In this document: positions 54,701 through 61,993 of the stretch, in pieces
How the letters are laid out: every line of letters begins with the position of its first letter
How positions within the stretch are numbered: the stretch's first letter is position 1
Assembly (NCBI GenBank): GCA_963576565.1
Contig: OY755046.1
Coordinates: forward strand, 51,826,786 to 51,890,785
Length of the DNA: 64,000 nt
Direction: 5' to 3'
From: Aspidapion aeneum
Taxonomy: Eukaryota; Arthropoda; Insecta; Coleoptera; Brentidae
Made by a program: the position numbers and the translations under genes
Notes under the pieces: model-generated
What the model saw: only the letters and a program-made list of their open reading frames with translations
What the model was told of the DNA's origin: nothing
The model's database searches: none

Positions 54701-55035
54701 GTGCTAAAAGATGCATGCACAGAAAACTCGTGCAGCTTTTGAAGATTCAATTTCAAGGTCGACACTCGATTCAAAAAACCCTGCATGGACATGCATTGGT
54801 GGAAACAGGGCTTTACATTTTTTATATATCATATATTTTTTTGTTTTAGGCAACCTGGGAAAAAGAATGCCAAGGTACCTGGCTTAATTTACCCCTGACA
54901 CTCTACTGGGCCGTGGGGGGAATAGGTATGGGCGTGCTGGGGATAGCCTTCATCAGTGCCGTGGCAGTTTTGATAGCAAGGAAAAAAAATATGGGCAGCT
55001 ATGTTCAGCTACCAAACGATGACCAGTATGTATGA
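27795..55035 (+). CDS. Lysosomal-type histidine acid phosphatase, membrane anchored
   Basis: Six exons join in phase: 27795-27902, 28523-28621, 31782-32095, 36426-36710, 53731-54010 and 54850-55035, for 423 residues, the same length as human ACP2. Enzymes of this family hydrolyse phosphomonoesters at acid pH through a phosphohistidine. Residues 1-26 form a signal peptide. The catalytic RHGDRTP stands at 39-45 (nucleophile His40), and the proton-donor AHDTT at 283-287 (His284-Asp285). Lumenal Cys pairs include PPY-adjacent and GC..CP positions in exon 5. A single membrane segment spans about 380-405, and the 18-residue tail contains GSYVQL, a YxxΦ-type sorting signal suited to endosome/lysosome delivery. 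Intron 4 is 17,020 bp of nested transposons, and a dead copy of exon 4 lies in intron 3. The start codon follows AAAA and gives a good signal peptide. Orthology among the many insect acid phosphatases is not resolved. Confidence 0.92.
28675..28904. mobile_element. TA-flanked pogo/Tigger-like MITE in acid phosphatase intron 2
   Basis: Termini CAGTTGAACCTCTCTAATTC and (inverted) CAGTCGAACCTATATAACTT are flanked by TA. Just inside, CAAACCTCTATAACT is repeated four or more times in tandem. Length 230 bp, no transposase. The CAGT.GAACCTCT.TAA start resembles pogo/Tigger-type ends as I remember them. Confidence 0.7.
28905..30524. other. Acid phosphatase intron 2, AT-rich
   Basis: No exon was found. 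Contains a lone mariner-MITE end near 29109, a lone hAT-like end near 29330-29370 and a GTACAGGGTGTCCCAGC motif near 30132. Confidence 0.4.
30525..31027. repeat. Single copy of the GCTAGGAAGGTA repeat in acid phosphatase intron 2
   Basis: Runs from ATGGATCCATGACAGATCTG through a (CA)n run and CACCCAAATAACACATTTTC to GGGCTAGGAAGGTAAAAATA. It matches one arm of the palindrome at 8706-10015. Confidence 0.7.
31422..31623. mobile_element. Small TIR element (AAAATGATGTATCACACTT) in acid phosphatase intron 2
   Basis: TAAAATTTTCTTTAAAATGA followed by TGTATCACACTT at 31422-31450 is repeated in inverse at about 31588-31623 with one small mismatch. The ~200-bp centre has no coding potential. The target duplication was not resolved. 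Confidence 0.65.
32106..34725. repeat. ~170-bp satellite array, about 16 units, in acid phosphatase intron 3
   Basis: Monomers of ~165-172 bp repeat the order CACCATACTGCAACTCGGTG, TTGTTGATAAACTATATAG, CAAAGTTTGGCCATTTTGGT, GATTCCCTACCCTAAAATTC, GCTAAATGACGTTTTTCCGA and GGTGTGGTTTTTTCGCATC. Unit starts are near 32121, 32401, 32565, 32736, 32905, 33073, 33244, 33411, 33580, 33746, 33869, 34041, 34206, 34379, 34552 and 34646. The 33746-33869 unit is shortened. Neighbouring pairs (33580/33869, 34379/34552) are near identical, showing recent unequal exchange. The array begins 10 bp after the exon 3 donor. Confidence 0.92.
34838..35245 (+). pseudogene. Decayed tandem duplicate of acid phosphatase exon 4
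   Basis: A copy of the intron 3 end (TGTCGCAAGGGG, CTGGTAGTTTTA, TTTTTAACTGAGTATCA, ATTCTATCATTTACGTT) leads to an intact-looking acceptor (ATTTAG at 34961-34966). An exon-like stretch from 34967 follows that nearly matches true exon 4 (36426-36710). The copy has lost one codon near its start and has an in-frame TGA at 35121-35123. It loses recognisable similarity soon after and lacks the donor. The matching upstream flank of the true exon lies at about 35235-36026, now split by later insertions. Inclusion in mRNA would truncate the enzyme before the His-Asp motif. Confidence 0.85.
35250..35917. mobile_element. TTAA-flanked MITE with ~30-bp TIRs in acid phosphatase intron 3
   Basis: The left end GGTCGGTTCAGACGTAGCCA with GTAGTTTAG is inverted at the right end (CTAAACTACTGGCTGCG, then TCTGAACCGCAC). 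TTAA stands on both sides (35246-35249, 35918-35921). Removing the element and one TTAA restores a sequence collinear with the duplicate flank at 34838-34870, which confirms insertion. A TTAA target suggests piggyBac-type mobilisation. The 76-residue frame inside is not convincing as a gene. Confidence 0.8.
36027..36407. other. ~380-bp insertion of unknown type before acid phosphatase exon 4
   Basis: Comparison with the older exon 4 duplicate shows that TCATTTACGTT at 36016-36026 should run directly into the acceptor tract that now starts near 36408. The intervening sequence (CTCGGTCTCAGCAGAGAAAC, GATGTCTGACACCAAGGTCA) has no recognised family, ORF or clear terminal repeats. Confidence 0.5.
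36724..37119 (-). repeat. Gypsy LTR, 3' copy in element orientation
   Basis: A 396-bp direct repeat beginning TGTTAC and ending GTAACA, over 95% identical to the copy at 39540-39870 plus 52820-52926. It is preceded by GTAT (36720-36723), matched by GTAT at 52927-52930 beyond the other LTR: a 4-bp target duplication. On the minus strand a purine-rich tract (GAAGAGGAGGATAG, 37121-37134) precedes it, as a polypurine tract should. Confidence 0.9.
37120..39191 (-). pseudogene. Ty3/gypsy pol remnant: RT thumb, RNase H, integrase
   Basis: Reading the minus strand from 39191: FLGHVVSREGIHTDEKK and RSFLGLCIYYRR mark the end of the reverse transcriptase. RNase H follows (ILDIDASNDGIGAVLS, RKELLAIIKSV, RTDHAALQWLM, NNADALSRRPC), then an integrase zinc-binding segment (CRRCSTC), the integrase core (IDVAGPFP, HSDQGRNFES, RTTALHPQ) and a C-terminal chromodomain-less tail (VKRINDVVYRIQ, HLDRLKPYLG). 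There is a frameshift near 38025-38040 within a GGTTC repeat and an in-frame TGA at 37702-37704. Gag, protease and the reverse transcriptase palm are absent: 39192-39539 is leader only, so the element is internally deleted and non-autonomous. No env-like frame was seen. Confidence 0.9.
39540..39870 (-). repeat. Gypsy LTR, 5' copy in element orientation, first part
   Basis: Matches 36724 onward with few substitutions, then breaks after CGCAACTA at 39870 where the LINE tail begins. On the minus strand the segment just inside it reads TGGTGTCAGAAGTG, the position of a tRNA primer-binding site. The remainder of this LTR is at 52820-52926. Confidence 0.88.
39871..41520 (-). pseudogene. 3' half of a CR1/Jockey-type LINE: reverse transcriptase
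   Basis: An open frame of ~500 residues on the minus strand (to 40020) carries reverse transcriptase motifs in order: SSGPDGIPSHF, YLKPIYKNG, QQHGFTSQRS, IYTDFSKAFDRVN, GVPQGSHSGPLLFNLFIND and the catalytic LNFADDFKLYK. A thumb with GILVDSKL and a C-terminal region ending in ISVIKNRLNS follow. The element's 3' end (39871-39890) is a short AAACT-repeat tail. The reading frame is intact from the SSGPDG region to the stop, but the endonuclease half is 8.8 kb away at 50331, so no full-length product is possible from this locus. AACTA on either side of the whole LINE (39866-39870, 52820-52824) is the target duplication, inside the gypsy LTR. Confidence 0.88.
41838..41892. repeat. Perfect hairpin plus inverted partner of 45870
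   Basis: CAGCCTTCGTAACTACGAAGGCTG is a near-perfect palindrome. The following GTACAGCCGACC is the reverse complement of GGTCGGCTGTAC at about 45872, just outside the Foldback-like element. Confidence 0.6.
42890..43690. repeat. Segment rich in GTGCGGAAAAG / CTTTTCCGCAC words
   Basis: CTTTTCCGCAC or its complement recurs near 42900, 42950, 43380-43405, 43425 and 43665-43695, including the local palindrome CGGAAAAGTAACTTTTCCG. It lies between the arms of the Foldback-like element. Confidence 0.6.
44030..44890. repeat. ~170-bp tandem array, about five units
   Basis: Repeated order: GGTTTGGTTATGTTAAATAG, then AACTTGTAAATTTGT, AATAACAACGAAG.CAG, TGTAAATAAATGTAGATTTT and GTGTATTTGTACATTTTTATAT. 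Units start near 44100, 44280, 44440, 44590 and 44760 and are well diverged. Confidence 0.65.
46079..46630. repeat. Inverted repeat pair inside the composite insertion
   Basis: AGTTCACAACTTGCATTCCA (46078 on) recurs inverted at about 46598-46630 (GGAATGCAAGTTGTGAACT), 550 bp apart. Between them 46140-46335 shares AGGTTGAAATCGGTGTTA, GGTCAATTGATGGGAAACGT and TCAGGGTTAGG blocks with 48415-48590. Confidence 0.55.
47850..47940. repeat. ~18-bp minisatellite (AAGGTCGAAAATACAAA)
   Basis: Five successive variants of GTCGAAAATACAAAAG in tandem. It produces the Lys-rich spurious frame at 47742-48065. Confidence 0.75.
48085..49005. mobile_element. Foldback built on a TTCGAAGAAAATG minisatellite
   Basis: The left side (48085-48290) is a tandem of ~30-bp words ACATTTTCTTCGAACGGAAA. 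The right side (48755-49005) is the same array inverted (TTTCCGTTCAAAGAAAATGT). Inside, CCCTGACTTCTTTCCCGGGATC (48378 on) is mirrored by GATCCCGGGAAAGAAGTCAG (48650). The core 48415-48590 resembles 46140-46335. Confidence 0.7.
50331..51690 (-). pseudogene. 5' half of LINE ORF2: AP-type endonuclease
   Basis: A minus-strand open frame of about 440 residues, readable upstream of its first Met, begins with a YHNVGG motif. It carries exonuclease-endonuclease-phosphatase motifs: LLCETWLN (catalytic Glu), GGTLIAVR, CCYIPPGS, LTGDYNIPDARW (catalytic Asp, Asn) and RFLDLVF. The linker that precedes the reverse transcriptase follows. The frame ends where the 8.8-kb insertion begins; the last ~12 residues and stop belong to the insertion. 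The matching reverse transcriptase half lies at 39871-41520. Confidence 0.87.
51694..52488 (-). CDS. LINE ORF1 protein with PHD-type zinc finger
   Basis: The 264-residue minus-strand frame starts at an ATG and is uninterrupted. Residues 4-58 hold a C4HC3 PHD-like finger (CFVC, CNCDGCHLTFHC, FYCEVC). Residues 62-85 are predicted coiled coil (Ile/Leu/Lys/Glu heptads). Residues 135-260 resemble the RNA-binding C-terminal half of CR1/Jockey-type ORF1 proteins (MLYNVPES, RVGKPGDKVRPLK, SDLTLAQRKHLKQLREEL). Such proteins coat LINE RNA. It sits immediately before ORF2 with no gap, as expected. It is intact, but the element as a whole is broken. Confidence 0.87.
   Translation of the reverse strand: MTKNCFVCEMQVLDDDSCNCDGCHLTFHCGCAGLSRSEKIVMQQLKDKRVLKFYCEVCQEGLRILPILKKRIDKMEEKLSSLEINTLENQSNPEMLRPKTNYALEDNNNSGSDKQADIGYNDFIQEMNERKTRERNVMLYNVPESKKQLVQDKINDDKKLIIDLLHPVFDVSTKIVKVLRVGKPGDKVRPLKIIMDNKQTAIEITKNKKKNTNPNISITSDLTLAQRKHLKQLREELATKKENGENVTIKYIKGNPRIVKEKNQ
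52489..52819 (-). mobile_element. LINE 5' leader
   Basis: Sequence between the ORF1 start codon and the resumed gypsy LTR. No ORF. Its outer limit is set by AACTA at 52820-52824, which duplicates 39866-39870. Confidence 0.7.
52820..52926 (-). repeat. Gypsy LTR, 5' copy, remainder after LINE insertion
   Basis: CTAAAACCTAGACT to TTAAATTTGTAAC continues the LTR interrupted at 39870. It has a ~35-bp segment that the other LTR lacks. GTAT follows at 52927-52930, matching GTAT at 36720. Confidence 0.85.
52931..53730. other. End of acid phosphatase intron 4
   Basis: Begins with TATACTGCCGTCCTAAGAGT, a lone end of the TACTGCCGTCC MITE family whose partner I could not find. The rest is AT-rich with no exon until the acceptor TTTTTATTAG at 53721-53730. 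Confidence 0.5.
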
Positions 55036-55222
55036 AACTATTGGGTGGTAAGAAACAAATGAAACTATGTCGGGCATTTTTTATATAAAATATTTTTTTT
55101 TCTGAATAGGATGTTTTAAGATCTCAACTAGTAAGAAAGTTTGTTAAGACCAAACATTAAAAAATTACAATTTTCTTAATTTATAAATATGTTTTTTCAC
55201 TAATATTATTTGCTCAATTTTA

Positions 55223-55228
55223 AATAAA
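55223..55228 (+). promoter_or_regulatory. Candidate poly(A) signal, acid phosphatase gene
   Basis: AATAAA 188 bases after the TGA stop, in AT-rich sequence. It is the first canonical signal downstream. Confidence 0.6.
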
Positions 55229-55576
55229 GACTTCATTTATTTTTATATGTAGTAATGACAAACAAGCTTTATTGATGTTTGATAAAGAAAGTATATCACG
55301 TTTTTAACCTATATTTAAATTTAAACAAATATTTCATAATTAAATAATATTGATATCAAATATTGACAAAATATTTCTAAAAGTGTACAATATGTTGTTT
55401 GTTGTTAAATGGACTAAATTTCAAATAATTTGTGATAATTTTTTTTTCTCATTTTTTATTTCGAGTTGCTATTATCAGCAGACAATAAACAAATAATATA
55501 TTTTTAAGAACATCTTAGAAAGGCCTTAGAATGTCACTTTTAGCCCTATATGAATAGATAATAGAACTACATAGTT

Positions 55577-55740
55577 CAGTGGCGTATATAGGAAAAAGTT
55601 TCGGGGTGGGCCCGACATCCCATAAGGCCGTATTTTATGCTATTTTATGTTTGTATTCTTGAAATATGTGGAAAATATCTAACAAAATCTTAGCTTCGGG
55701 GGGCTCTGGCCCCCCAGGCCCCCTTTTATATACGCCACTG
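55577..55740. mobile_element. Intact hAT-like MITE, CAGTGGCGTA family
   Basis: Termini CAGTGGCGTATATAGG and CTTTTATATACGCCACTG are inverted. ACATAGTT is duplicated exactly at both sides (55569-55576, 55741-55748): the 8-bp target duplication of hAT transposons. The 164-bp interior is non-coding. Older relatives lie at 3068-3235 and 62385-62520. Confidence 0.9.
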
Positions 55741-56250
55741 ACATAGTTATTTAAACGTGTTGTGGCAATTAAATACAGAGATTTTGAAGTAGAATTTATC
55801 TGAGTGCTTGGATAAACTAACGATAGATGACAACTCAATGAAGAAATTAACAAAATAAAAATGGATTTGATTTCCGATTTTGGTAAGGGTTCGTCGCGGC
55901 TATTCCACCCGTTTACGCATATCTCGAAAAATTCACACATAATCGAAGTCAAATTTGTAACATGGGGAACTCTGGATGTACTGAATGCCAGTTACTATGT
56001 TTCTACGCGTCTATAAAAGCGATTTTATTTATGGACGGTTTTCTCAAAGGTGTATGCTAACCCAGTAGTAAAACTAAATTTAAACAAACAGGACCTCTAT
56101 CATCCAGATTGAAAGAAAAAACCGTCTAAAGACAAAAATAAAATTAGCAGGTATTTTTTTAGGTTGGCAGCTCTGAGCTATAGCGTTTTAAGCGTTTATA
56201 CCGGTCGTAAGATTGGTTTGAAATTCTGTTTAAAATAATATTGATTTTAA

Positions 56251-56383
56251 GTCGGCTGTCCATTGAGCGTATTATAATCCGCGCGGATTTTTTTCTCAGA
56301 CTTTGATTGGCTCAAATTTTTAAATCAACCAATCAGAGCCCAAGAACAAAAAATCCGCGATAATACGCTTAAGGGACACCCGA
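56251..56383. mobile_element. Palindromic MITE (GTCGG.TGTCC ends)
   Basis: The left end GTCGGCTGTCCATTGAGCGT with TATTAT, CCGCG and GATTTTTT is mirrored by AAAAAATCCGCGATAATACG and CTTAAGGGACACCCGAC at right, around CAATCA/TGATTG inner arms. The target duplication is unclear. Lies in the spacer between convergent genes. Confidence 0.7.
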
Positions 56384-57270
56384 CATTAGGGACATTTTGA
56401 CTCTCATATTTTACACTTTGCTACCGTTATTGTTATTACTGAGTTTGCGCATTAGCAGCCGTGGCCGTCTTTTAATGTTACCGTTATTTTTTAAGGTTAG
56501 TTTTGTATTGTGTTTTTTTAATACAGTCTAATTTTTTACTAAAATTCGGTAGTCTGGTTTGTAAAATGCTATAAATCTAATAAAAATAAATATAAATAAA
56601 CAAAAAGTTGAAGGAATGTGAAACTACTTAATTAACGTTTGTGTTATGCTTTTCTTTAGTGACCCAAAATCTAAATTTTTTGCCCTGGATGTTACCGTTA
56701 TTCTTAGTAACAATAACGGTAACAGCTGTCAAATTTTCAGGTCATTTTTGAATCAGTTATTATATAAAAGCATCTTAAAGGACCCGTATAAACAAAGTAA
56801 TTCAATCCACTACCGGTCGGTGTTGATATTTTGACCGCCGTTATTTAATTGCCGCATCACGCACTAAATCTTGTTAAAAATAATTTGGTGTAAGTCTTAT
56901 GTATATAAGGAGTACTAAACCCCTGTGTTTCTCTCATTGCTTGCAGCAAAATTAGTGAGACCTGGATTTGCAGATTACTAAATTTAAATTTGTAACATCC
57001 TACTTTTTAGATTTTTTTAAAGACTGATTTATTTGACTTTTCACCCCAAAATTTTTTTCTCAAAACTTTAAATTTATCTTTTTCTATTTTACTGCACTGT
57101 TCTAACATAGTTTTTAACACTTAAGTAACTTAATTTTACCTTATGTAATTATGTGATGTATCTTTGGAACCAAAAAAAGACAAAATTAATCAAACATTAA
57201 ACGCTGTGAAGATTTTGCATAAATATAAAGTAAAAATATACAAAAAATCATATCATGAAACAATGTTGCC
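56384..57270. other. Spacer between convergent acid phosphatase and POLB genes
   Basis: AT-rich with several TTACCGTTATT / GTAACAATAACGGTAAC words (56410-56730), probably a degraded repeat. No gene recognised. Confidence 0.4.
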
Positions 57271-57276
57271 TTTATT
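57271..57276 (-). promoter_or_regulatory. Candidate poly(A) signal, POLB gene
   Basis: AATAAA on the minus strand about 147 bases beyond the TAA stop. Confidence 0.5.
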
Positions 57277-57422
57277 TTAAATTCCCAATCAAAAATTTTA
57301 AAAAAGATCATAGTGACCCATTCCTAAAAATTCCCTATCCAAAATTGAACAATGTAAGTTTTATAAAGCTTAGAGTGACTAGAAATATTAAAAGAAGTCG
57401 TGGCTGATAAAAAAAAAGTTTT

Positions 57423-60212
57423 TTACTCACTTCGTTCTTCAGGTTTTTTAAAACCAAAATCGATTGCTTCAAAAATGTCTTCTTCTGAGTTAATTTCCAC
57501 AGCCTCCCCTGGTTTTCCTAAAAATAAACGACAATTTTTTTCTAAAATTTGAATTTGAAAAATTATTAGAAGAAATTATTAACCATGTTAAGGAGCAATC
57601 GAATAATCTTACCTGTGAGACCCAATGGTCGAAGTTCATACTCATTTAGCGTGAAGCCCTGTTCTAACGCATGCGCTCTCATTCGTTTATTGAAGACGTC
57701 TGAGCCGGTAAAGTAGAGTATGCTGCACCAGTATTGGTCGTACGGGGTGAATCGAATGTCAAGCCGTCTGGTTGGCAGATCTTTCGACAGTTGACAGGCG
57801 CACCCTAAAATAACAATATTAATAGATGCTGTTTTCCTCTTTTTGTTGGTTCTCCCGATTACTTTTAAGGTTGGCTGTAATTCAGACAATAACAATACTC
57901 CCCTTTAGCGAGAGAACTATTAGCGGTAAAAAGTTAGTAGATAAATGTAAAATTTTGTCTATTTTTTTATCTATTATCTACGACATTTTCTAGTTTGCCT
58001 ATAATTAACGATATAAAACTATAGATAAGCAGTTCAAGGGAGAAAAATATTAGCATATACCTAAAATAATTGCAAAGGCTTAAAAAACGAATATTATTAC
58101 TTTATAATTATTAAACTATTACCATAAATTTAGTTTCTCCTAGAGACAAAGTTTCAGTTACCAGTCCACACTCTTCTAGTTTTTGAACAATGCGTTTTAA
58201 AATAGAATTTTTGTTTTTCTTGTCAATCTTGGTGCTTGTATAGTCTGGGTGTGTTACTAAGGTATCTATATCACCACTTTCTCTTTTGCCTCTCCTAAAA
58301 ATGGTATTACCTATTACATTTATTTATATCAGTATCTTAATTCATATTTAATTTTTATATGTTTTGTACCTGTAGCTGCCACAAATAGTAACATGAAATG
58401 CTGGATCTAGGTCTTTTATTTCTTGTTTTAAAACCCTTTCAATGTTTTCAATTTCCTCCCTGGGTATTTTCTTTTCAAAATCATCGAAATATCTAAAAAT
58501 AATCGGACGCTGTAATAGAAATATTGTTACACAATATTGGTTTTTGACAATTCATCAGATTTTTCTTACTTTAGTCCAATTTTTTGGTGATGTGTTAGTT
58601 TATCTTCATGTTTTCTTAAATCTTCAATTGTTAAAATATCATCCTGAACCAACTTTGCAGCTTTGGCAGGACCAATACCTGTCACTCTGGCCAGTAGGTT
58701 TATTGCTTGACTCTTTTCATCATGATGAATCTATAAAAGTGAAAGAAAATATTTGAATGTACCATCGTCTTCTCTTGGCATTACTAGCGCGAAATGAAAA
58801 TGAAAACATTTAATTTTTCCACATTGTCTGCCCCTAAACTCAATACACTTGAGCCACAGCAAATTCATTCATCAGGTTGCATAAAGGTAACTCTTGTGGC
58901 CTGGGACTTATAAGAGCACCCTATTCTTCTTTTTCTTTCACAAATTTTGCTAACTTACATTTTCCAATTTTCTCAGTTTTCCTGTCGCTAGAAACTCGTC
59001 GATTTTTTTGCCGATTTTATCGCCGATACCGTTCAGTTTTCGTGCCTCATCTCCAGATTTTATCCTGGATGGCTGTTGAGCCAAGACACCAGCAGCTTTG
59101 CGGTATGCATTGTATTTGTGAATATTTCTGCTAACATTTTTTTCATACTCTGCTAGTTCTGCATAAAAAAATACAGGGTCTTATAAAAAACAACACTTCT
59201 GATGTAGTAGGGATGTCAGCAGAAAAACATTTTAGATATATTTTAGTTAATAAAACATTTTAGCTCTAAAGCAAATGTAAAGTATAAGGATTGGAGAAAA
59301 AAAAAACGAGGAAAACGTGAGAATTTGTTTGAATTTCTAAAATATTAAATTTGACGTTTTTTTGTGATTCACTATGATGTTCCTATCAATTTTTTTTAAC
59401 AGATATGTTTTTATTATTATTATTTTTTTAAAGTATGTAACTTACAGTATGAGAAACAATAAAATTTGACACATTTGGCACAATCCTTATCATTTGACAA
59501 TTTCAGTTGATTTAGAAATGCCCTCATTTAATCAGAACTTGCCAAATCAAAAGGAATTGGCCCCAGTGTTTGTTCTTATTAAATTATTACAGTGAACCTT
59601 TAGTGGTTATTTTGAATGTATTTTATATCTATATTATAAATGTTGGGTGTGAAAACTTTATTTTTAGTAATGTAAGTTTAAATATTTCCTATATTTATTA
59701 ACATTATTGATAATTTTTTATTATTTAGGTACATATAGTAGGTTGACTGTTCATTAATGTGGCAGTTAATTGGGGCTCAGCCCTCATACATGTGGTGATG
59801 ACACTTTTGTTACTTTCATAGGAGGTATTATTTATTTCTTTTAGATGGATGAAGAATCCTTGTCTTTTTTGTTGTACAAAGCAGGGAAGCCCTGCAACTG
59901 TTCAATCAATTCAGCTGAAAGTTCCAAAAGTGCATACACAAAAGTCAAACTGTGATTGGACCAAGCTTTTATGTTATGTCATGTTATATTTTTTGTATAA
60001 ACAGCCATTTTCCTTCTGTAATATTGTTATGTTATGTGATACTATGTCTTATGTTATGCTATGTTTTTGTATAAACCCAGCTTTATTAGTTAAGCTTTCC
60101 CCCAGACCTGATAGCTAGTTACGTTTTTGCAAAATTTGCATTTACCAGTTAAAAACTCGCAAAAATCGTGGTTTGGATTGCTAGCCTCGCTTGGCAATTT
60201 TCTCTTGCTCAT
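57423..60212 (-). CDS. POLB: DNA polymerase beta, possible one-base frameshift
   Basis: Seven exons: 60146-60212, 58959-59158, 58570-58730, 58370-58492, 58123-58294, 57613-57804 and 57423-57517. The product (~336 residues against 335 in humans) fills one-nucleotide gaps and removes the 5'-dRP group in base excision repair. The N-terminus [10 protein letters not shown] is typical. The lyase domain shows [10 protein letters not shown] and [20 protein letters not shown], with the Schiff-base lysine at Lys74. A second hairpin-helix-hairpin reads [11 protein letters not shown]. The palm has [20 protein letters not shown] (Asp192, Asp194), [15 protein letters not shown] (third Asp) and [18 protein letters not shown]; the C-terminus ends KKPEERSE. 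All junctions keep phase except exon 5 to 6. Exon 5 ends after a whole codon (ATG), but exon 6, spliced at the obvious TTTTAG, must start with two bases of a codon. The summed CDS is 1010 nt, one short of a multiple of three. Confidence 0.9.
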
Positions 60213-60839
60213 TTCTAGGAAAATGTGTCTTAATTTAGGCCCAAAACCCTTTAAACCAAGCATAAAAATGTAAAGTTTATATTAGGGAAAATTGATTGTT
60301 TTTGTTTACGTATTTTGACAATCAGCTGATAGAATCAGCTGTGGACTGTGAATGAACTATTTTTAGAGCGTTTGCAACCAGACAGCAAAAGGGGATCGTT
60401 CATAAATTTGCCTTTTAAAGGAGGGTTCTTTTTTTTTATAAATATACAATCATATTTATGTACTCGCCTAAGGATTTCTATAATATACAGGATGATAATT
60501 TAAAAACCTTCCACTCAAGATTTTATAAAAATTTAGAGAATCCCCAAGACAAGTTGATTTAGTTTGCAAAGGGGAACCTTTTTTGGCCATCTTCGAATTT
60601 TTGTAAAACGCACCCTCTTACGAGGGGTAAACATCATCCCTGGAATTTAAATAGAAAAAGTGGTTCGAGTTTTGAGTACTACCTTATTTTGAAGTTCTTG
60701 AATGTCTTTACTTCCGTGTAAAAATTAAAAAAGAACCATCGATTCTTTTTAATATATTTGCGTCAAAATTTACCATAGTGCGATAGAAAAACGTTTTATT
60801 TATTTATAAATCAAACAAGTTCAGTCGTTCTCCACTAAT
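60213..60839. other. POLB 5' flank
   Basis: Presumed promoter region of POLB on the minus strand. No TATA box or other element is distinctive. A decayed ATATACAGGATGATAA motif lies near 60483. Confidence 0.35.
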
Positions 60840-60845
60840 TTTTTT

Positions 60846-60895
60846 ATTACGACATGTTTCGAGATCATACGTCCTCATCTTCAGGTTGTACACTT
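60846..60895 (-). ncRNA. Candidate hammerhead-like ribozyme motif
   Basis: On the minus strand CTGAAGA (60878-60884) matches the CUGANGA core. It is followed by a GAG...CTC stem, GAAAC (60856-60860) and a minimal ACATGT stem ending in GTC (60851-60853). This is the order of a hammerhead with very short stem III, as described for Penelope-like retroelements. Stem I pairs poorly here and the first stem II pair is mismatched. The similar segments at about 22510-22550 and 23215-23250 lie in a foldback. Confidence 0.35.
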
Positions 60896-61027
60896 GATGG
60901 AGTTAATCCATCGCCATTGCCTACAGCTTGAAGGCTCAAAATTAAAAAAATTACAGCAGCATGTGCAACGAAGTAGTCACAACAAATTACAGCAGCATGT
61001 GTAAGGAAGGGGTTAAATAAACTTATC

Positions 61028-61993
61028 TAGGGTGACCATATGTGTTTAGTGTAAAAGGAGGACGTCAAAGACAAAAATGCCGGATTTTCGATAAAAAAGC
61101 CGGACAAAACCGGTCAGTTTAAAAAGCAGTCCTAAAAAAATTTGATATAATTTTAAAAAAATCTCTTGCGACTGAAAAACGTCAATTTGCAAAAAAAAAC
61201 AATAAAAAAAACCACCTTGAAGAACTTTGACCACAGGGGCGCAACTAGCCGAGCCATTTGCAAAAAAGAACTAAGCAAACTAAATAAGTTGAGGGAGGGA
61301 GGTAAGATGGTTTAACACACCTCACGATGAATAAAAACATTGTAATCTAAATGGAATAAAAAAATTAAAATCTAAATAGACAACCAGAAAATCGAACAAA
61401 AATAAGTAGGTACCTTTCGGAAAAAATTGCGCCACAAAAAAATATTTGTAGGATCAAAATGACAACGCAAGTGAAAATTTAAAGAAGCACTGTTCGTATA
61501 GACAGTTTCTGCAATATTTAAAAAAAAATACTGAAAATGCGTCGTACTTGTCGGGAAAAATTACACCACAAGAAAATATTTATAGAAAATAATCAAAAAG
61601 AGACGAACCGAAGCACTTTTCGTAAAAAGTTGCGCCGGCGCCGTATAGAAAACAATGTTTGCAATATAATAAAATACTGAAAAATTTACAAAAATCTCGA
61701 CGTACGGGAAAATTTTCGAAAACTTTCGCAAAAAATGTCGACATAGAAAAAGAAAATTGGTAATTTTTTCACGTGACTTGATCAGTTCGCTCCTGATAAA
61801 TTATGTTCACTGCATTTGAGGGACTATATTTTAGGTTTGCGGGCGCTAAATAGCCTCAATCCTCCTAAGTTGCGCCTCTGAATGAGCGAAAACAAAAAGT
61901 CTGATCGCCAAAAAGCCGGACGAAAAAAAAAATCCGGCCGGACATTTTCATTTTGCCCAAAAAGCCGGACTTGTCCGGACGTATGGTCACCCT
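61028..61993. mobile_element. hAT-like element with TAGGGTGACCATA ends
   Basis: TAGGGTGACCATATG at left is inverted as CGTATGGTCACCCT at right, with AACTTATC duplicated exactly on both sides (61020-61027, 61994-62001), an 8-bp hAT target duplication. GCCGGAC / GTCCGG words recur at both ends. The ~966-bp interior has no transposase. A truncated relative ends at about 62379 (GCGTATGGTTACCCTA). Confidence 0.88.

Noticed and set aside
57805..57895. In-frame upstream extension of POLB exon 6 (acceptor after AACAAAAAG)
   Set aside because: It would keep frame, but the acceptor lacks a pyrimidine tract and would insert 11 residues into a conserved GETKFM-to-Cys region; kept only as an alternative explanation.
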